Part shown: piece after piece, positions 61,272 to 64,000 of the stretch
How positions within the stretch are numbered: position 1 is the first letter of the stretch
Layout of the letters: the number at the start of each line of letters is the position of its first letter
DNA from: JABFRJ01 sp031374735
Lineage (GTDB): Bacteria > Pseudomonadota > Alphaproteobacteria > Rhizobiales > Hyphomicrobiaceae
Reading direction: 5' to 3'
Assembly: GCA_031374735.1 (NCBI GenBank)
Contig: JANMGQ010000156.1
Coordinates: 11,729-75,728 of the forward strand
DNA length: 64,000 bases
Program-made: the position numbers and the translations under genes
Notes under the pieces: model-generated
Told to the model about the DNA's origin: nothing
Seen by the model: only the letters and a program-made list of their open reading frames with translations
Database searches by the model: none

Positions 61272-61376
61272 CGGCCAACTGAAACCTTGGGCGCTTCGGG
61301 TCGTAGTTGCACCACATGCCTCCGGTGACCCATGAAACCGGCGGCATGCGTTGCACCAAACCCCGGGAGCTCTCAC

Positions 61377-61826
61377 ATGCGCCTGCGCACCTTACTTGCT
61401 GCTGCCTCGCTCACAACCGCCCTCGCCGTTTCACTTGTCTCGACAGCGGTCCAGGCTCGCATGGAACAGGCGACGCTTTACAAGCGTCTCGGCGGCTTGC
61501 CCGCTATTCGTGCCGTCGTCGATGACTTCGTCGGTAATGTCGCCGCTGACAAACGCATCAACCGCTTTTTCGCCAAAACCAACATCCCGCGCCTGAAACT
61601 GCGCCTCGTCGAGCAGATCTGCCAGGGCTCCGGCGGCCCATGCAAATACAAGGGCAAGAACATGAAGGACGCGCACCGCGGCATGGGCGTATCCGGCGCA
61701 GATTTCGGCGCGCTGGTCGAAGACCTGCAGAAGTCCCTGAACAAGTTCAAGGTGCCCGCACGCGAGCAAGGCGAGTTGCTCGCCATCCTCGGCCCCATGC
61801 GCAAGGACATCGTCGAGAAAAAGTGA
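61377..61826 (+). CDS. group I truncated haemoglobin with signal peptide
   Basis: A 149-residue protein. An N-terminal signal (RTLLAAASLTTALAVSLVSTAVQA, about residues 3-27) precedes a 2-on-2 globin of about 120 residues: LYKRLGGLPAIRAVVDDFV at the start, FFAKTNIPRLKLRLVEQIC, GGPCKYKGKNMKDAHRGMGVSGADFGALVEDL. The His in DAHRGMG is the proximal haem ligand. An exported trHb would act on O2, NO or peroxide in the periplasm. GGGAG lies 7 nt from the ATG. Confidence 0.9.
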   Translation: MRLRTLLAAASLTTALAVSLVSTAVQARMEQATLYKRLGGLPAIRAVVDDFVGNVAADKRINRFFAKTNIPRLKLRLVEQICQGSGGPCKYKGKNMKDAHRGMGVSGADFGALVEDLQKSLNKFKVPAREQGELLAILGPMRKDIVEKK

Positions 61827-62023
61827 CGCGGGACGCCTTCGACCAAAGCCTTATTCCCGTTGATGGCGCGCAATGTCCTGCGACAAACGGCGGATAGGGC
61901 TCAGAGCTGACCGGCGCTATGTCGGTCGTGCCCCGAGGCGGAGTGAATGAGCCCCGTTCCGCTTCGCCTCGGGCTGCATCTACGGGTCGCATCGTGGTGC
62001 CACGCGCCGCCGGAGAACGTTAC

Positions 62024-63265
62024 ATGTCGCGTACGACCAATTACGCCGCCACCTTCGCCAACGCGATCGCCACGGTCCACGCCGAAGGCCGGTACCGCGT
62101 TTTCGCTGATATCCGGCGCGCGCGCGGCGCCTTCCCGGCCGCGGAACAGGTGCTCGCTGATGGCTCGGTGCGCCCGATTACGGTCTGGTGCTCGAACGAC
62201 TATCTCGGCATGGGACAGCATCCAAAAGTCATCGCCGCCATGCACGACGCCCTCGACAAGGTCGGCGCCGGTTCAGGTGGTACACGCAACATCTCGGGCA
62301 CGACGCATTATCACGTCGAGTTGGAGCACGAACTCGCTGACTTGCACGGCAAGGAAGCCGCCCTCGTGTTCACATCCGCCTTCGTTGCGAATGACACGAC
62401 GCTGGCGACCCTGCAGAAGCTGCTACCCGGAGCCGTCATTTTCTCCGACGCCAAGAACCACGCGTCCATGATCGCTGGCATCCGCAACGGCGGCGGCGAA
62501 AAACGCATCTTCGCCCACAACGACGTCGCCGATCTGGAGCGGCAGTTGGCCAGCGTCCCCAACGATCGTCCGAAGATCATTGCGTTCGAGAGCGTCTACT
62601 CGATGGACGGCGCCATCGCGCCGATCGCTGCCATCTGCGACCTCGCCGAAAAATACGGCGCGCTGACCTACATCGACGAGGTGCACGCCGTCGGTATGTA
62701 CGGCCCCCGCGGCGGCGGCATCTCCGAGCGCGACGGGCAGGCCCATCGCATCGACATCATCAACGGCACGCTCGCCAAGGGCTTTGGCGTCATGGGCGGC
62801 TATCTCGCAGCCAGCCGCGATCTGGTCGATGCCATCCGCAGCTATGCGCCGGGCTTTATCTTCTCGACCTCGATCGCGCCGGCTATCGCGGCGGGTGCTC
62901 TCGCCAGCATCCGGCACTTGAAGGTGTCCCAGCTTGAGCGCGCGCGCCATCAAGAGCGCGCGGCGACCTTGAAGCGCAAACTCGAGGCGGCGGGACTGCC
63001 GGTGTTGGGCAACCCAAGCCACATCGTGCCGGTGCTGGTTGGCGACCCCGTACACTGCAAGGCGATCACCGATGATCTGCTGAACCGCTTCGGCATCTAC
63101 GTGCAGCCGATCAACTATCCGACGGTGCCAAAGAAGACCGAGCGCCTGCGCCTGACGCCGACGCCGCTGCACACGGATGCTCATATGGACGTACTCGCGG
63201 CAGCGCTGACCTCGCTGTGGGCGGAATGCCCCATGTCGATCCAGATCCGACAGGCGGCGCAGTAG
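62024..63265 (+). CDS. hemA: 5-aminolevulinate synthase
   Basis: A 413-residue PLP enzyme that condenses glycine with succinyl-CoA, the first step of tetrapyrrole synthesis in alphaproteobacteria. The PLP Lys is in NGTLAKGFGVMGG (about residue 248); IDEVHAVGMYG contains the Asp that contacts the pyridine nitrogen; CSNDYLGMGQHP and GSGGTRNISGTTHYH are the N-terminal signatures. The start at 62024 follows CGGAGAACG; an earlier frame start at 61919 is rejected. The upstream gene encodes an exported haemoglobin, so haem is a shared theme. Confidence 0.97.
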   Translation: MSRTTNYAATFANAIATVHAEGRYRVFADIRRARGAFPAAEQVLADGSVRPITVWCSNDYLGMGQHPKVIAAMHDALDKVGAGSGGTRNISGTTHYHVELEHELADLHGKEAALVFTSAFVANDTTLATLQKLLPGAVIFSDAKNHASMIAGIRNGGGEKRIFAHNDVADLERQLASVPNDRPKIIAFESVYSMDGAIAPIAAICDLAEKYGALTYIDEVHAVGMYGPRGGGISERDGQAHRIDIINGTLAKGFGVMGGYLAASRDLVDAIRSYAPGFIFSTSIAPAIAAGALASIRHLKVSQLERARHQERAATLKRKLEAAGLPVLGNPSHIVPVLVGDPVHCKAITDDLLNRFGIYVQPINYPTVPKKTERLRLTPTPLHTDAHMDVLAAALTSLWAECPMSIQIRQAAQ

Positions 63266-63302
63266 AACCAGCGGTTAGAATTTATGCCTGACCAACCACC
63301 AT

Positions 63303-63491
63303 CGTCATCCCGGAATACCTGTCGCGCCGAGGCGCGACAGGCATATCCGGGATCTTACCTGTCGTGGTGAGGCACACATGCAATGCGGACGGAGGTAGAT
63401 CCCGGATATACGATCACGCTGGGCGCGTGACCGTATTCCGGGATGACGCCTTTGGATATGATAGGTCAGAAATTTTGCCCGCCGGTACAAA
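63303..63491 (+). repeat. dispersed palindromic repeat, unit 4 (family B hairpins plus tail)
   Basis: Two hairpins of a different sequence family. First: 63307-63353, with inner 11-bp stem CCTGTCGCGCC/GGCGCGACAGG and outer ATCCCGGAATA/TATCCGGGAT. Second: about 63393-63448, with ATCCCGGATATACG facing CGTATTCCGGGAT around TCACGC/GCGTGA. Sixteen nt beyond the second is the tail at 63465-63491 (GTCAGAAATTTT, then CGCCGGTACAA), the same tail as in units 1-3. The block starts 38 nt after the hemA stop. Confidence 0.75.
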
Positions 63492-63799
63492 GTGTAGCTA
63501 ACGTGTAGACCACGATGGCCATGCGAGATCGGCGCTTCGCTTCGAACTGTTGCGCTTTGCAAGAGCCAAGTGTGCCCTGCGACCGCCCATGCCGCGGCTG
63601 CTCCTCCACTTTGCGACGTCATGGGCCCGGACCGCCGCAACGCCACCAGTGCCGGTCCGGTCGGTCTCGGGGTAGAGCTTCCGACGGACACCATCCGTTC
63701 GTCAACCGGTGGGTTCGGAGTGTTGACCGACCGGCATCAGATCGGTGATGGTCCGGGCGCAGCTGACCCCAAGGAGACATTCACTCCCAACGTCGGTGT
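63492..63799. other. gene-free region between repeats
   Basis: About 300 nt without a reading frame of recognisable family. The plus-strand frame at 63570 and others are short, with poor codon bias. A decayed gene is possible because repeat units elsewhere follow gene ends, but no homologous segment was recognised. Confidence 0.35.
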
Positions 63800-63842
63800 C
63801 CCGGAATTTGGCGTGCCCGTCGCACGACAAATATCCGGGATC
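63800..63842 (+). repeat. third family B hairpin, just upstream of the GIY-YIG gene
   Basis: TCCCGGAATTT faces AAATATCCGGGA around an inner CGTGC/GCACG stem. The sequence resembles the two hairpins 350-500 nt to the left. It ends 35 nt before the GIY-YIG start codon. Confidence 0.6.
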
Positions 63843-63876
63843 TACCCCGGTCGAAATGGTGTGCTACGCTCACGCG

Positions 63877-64000
63877 ATGACAGACTTTTTCGGCAAACAG
63901 TTTCATGTCTACATGACTGCGAGCGCGCCACGCGGCGTCATCTATATCGGCATGTCGAGTGACCTCGTCGTGCGTGCCGGGCAACATCGCGATCGCTTGA
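63877..64000 (+). CDS. GIY-YIG nuclease family protein (N-terminal part, cut by window end)
   Basis: The first 41 codons of a plus-strand gene starting at ATG 63877; the frame is still open at 64000. The product has FHVYMTASAPRGVIYIGMSS (about residues 9-28) and RAGQHRDRL, matching the start of the small GIY-YIG proteins (H-V-Y...G-x-x-Y-I-G-x-(T/S)-S-D-L-x-x-R...Q-H). These single-domain proteins have uncertain cellular roles. The conserved Arg and the catalytic Glu further on cannot be checked. It sits directly beside REP-like hairpins. Confidence 0.8.
   Translation, partial: MTDFFGKQFHVYMTASAPRGVIYIGMSSDLVVRAGQHRDRL

Noticed and set aside
63570..63962. 130-codon frame overlapping the GIY-YIG start
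   Set aside because: It passes through a repeat hairpin and has no codon bias; the GIY-YIG frame in another register has family motifs.

Overview
The window looks like a chromosomal segment of an alphaproteobacterium of the order Hyphomicrobiales (Rhizobiales). The supporting genes are a eukaryotic-type glutamine synthetase (glnII), a glucan ABC exporter of the NdvA/ChvA type, a C4-pathway 5-aminolevulinate synthase (hemA), secB, fxsA, an archaeal-type psd next to pssA, and several families typical of that order (TIGR02281 proteases, DUF4337, a non-flagellar MotA/MotB-like pair). GC content and GC3 are high throughout, except in a few AT-richer spots (29.4-29.6 kb, 41.5 kb, 45.9-46.6 kb). No prophage, transposase, CRISPR array or rRNA operon was seen; one tRNA (Arg, TCT) is present. 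The genus was not determined.

Layout. 0-6.3 kb: the tail of a serine hydroxymethyltransferase gene, a periplasmic L,D-transpeptidase, two related retropepsin-like proteases, an isolated OppD/DppD ATPase and hisD. 6.4-14.2 kb: a tripartite tricarboxylate transporter (tctC-tctB-tctA), the electron transfer flavoprotein genes etfBA, a 3-hydroxyacyl-CoA dehydrogenase and gatA. 14.3-17.2 kb: DUF4337, a copper-delivery group (DUF2946-like, PCu(A)C, SCO1) and a chromosomal ccdAB pair. 17.3-25.4 kb: a ThDP enzyme, secB, a gamma carbonic anhydrase, a membrane-tethered nuclease, a lipase-like hydrolase, an M15 peptidase and an orphan NtrC-family regulator. 26-33.3 kb: glnII, an AhpD-like protein, two secreted proteins of unknown function, a ferric-reductase-like membrane protein paired with an exported dioxygenase-like protein, lspA and a lipoprotein. 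33.5-45.9 kb: a DUF937/TolA-like/OmpA envelope protein, an isolated pyruvate dehydrogenase E2, the glucan exporter, tRNA-Arg, the MotA/MotB-like pair, a GSU2403-type nucleotidyltransferase, a coiled-coil membrane protein and an iron alcohol dehydrogenase. 45.9-54.8 kb: a low-GC orphan gene, an O-antigen-ligase-like protein, pssA, psd, a DegP protease, a GMC oxidoreductase, an isolated DppC permease and fxsA. 55-64 kb: a GH114-like protein, a sodium:solute symporter, an acyl carrier protein, a LysE exporter, an amidase, an exported truncated haemoglobin, hemA and the start of a GIY-YIG nuclease gene.

Most genes are housekeeping, envelope or transport functions in short operons. Envelope themes recur: an L,D-transpeptidase, an M15 peptidase, two OmpA-domain proteins, phospholipid synthesis (psd-pssA), glucan export, DegP and signal peptidase II.

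The most unusual feature is a dispersed palindromic repeat. Four units (about 0.2, 20.4, 56.3 and 63.4 kb) consist of a GC-rich hairpin followed, 15-17 nt away, by a conserved tail of about 27 bp. The hairpins belong to two different sequence families but share the same tail. Three units sit just downstream of a stop codon in the same relative orientation. The fourth lies in a cluster of REP-like hairpins directly upstream of the GIY-YIG gene. Other notable items are a 22-codon alcohol dehydrogenase remnant beyond a low-GC gene, an 81-bp nested palindrome before the nucleotidyltransferase gene, and a Pro/Ala-rich in-frame extension upstream of glnII.
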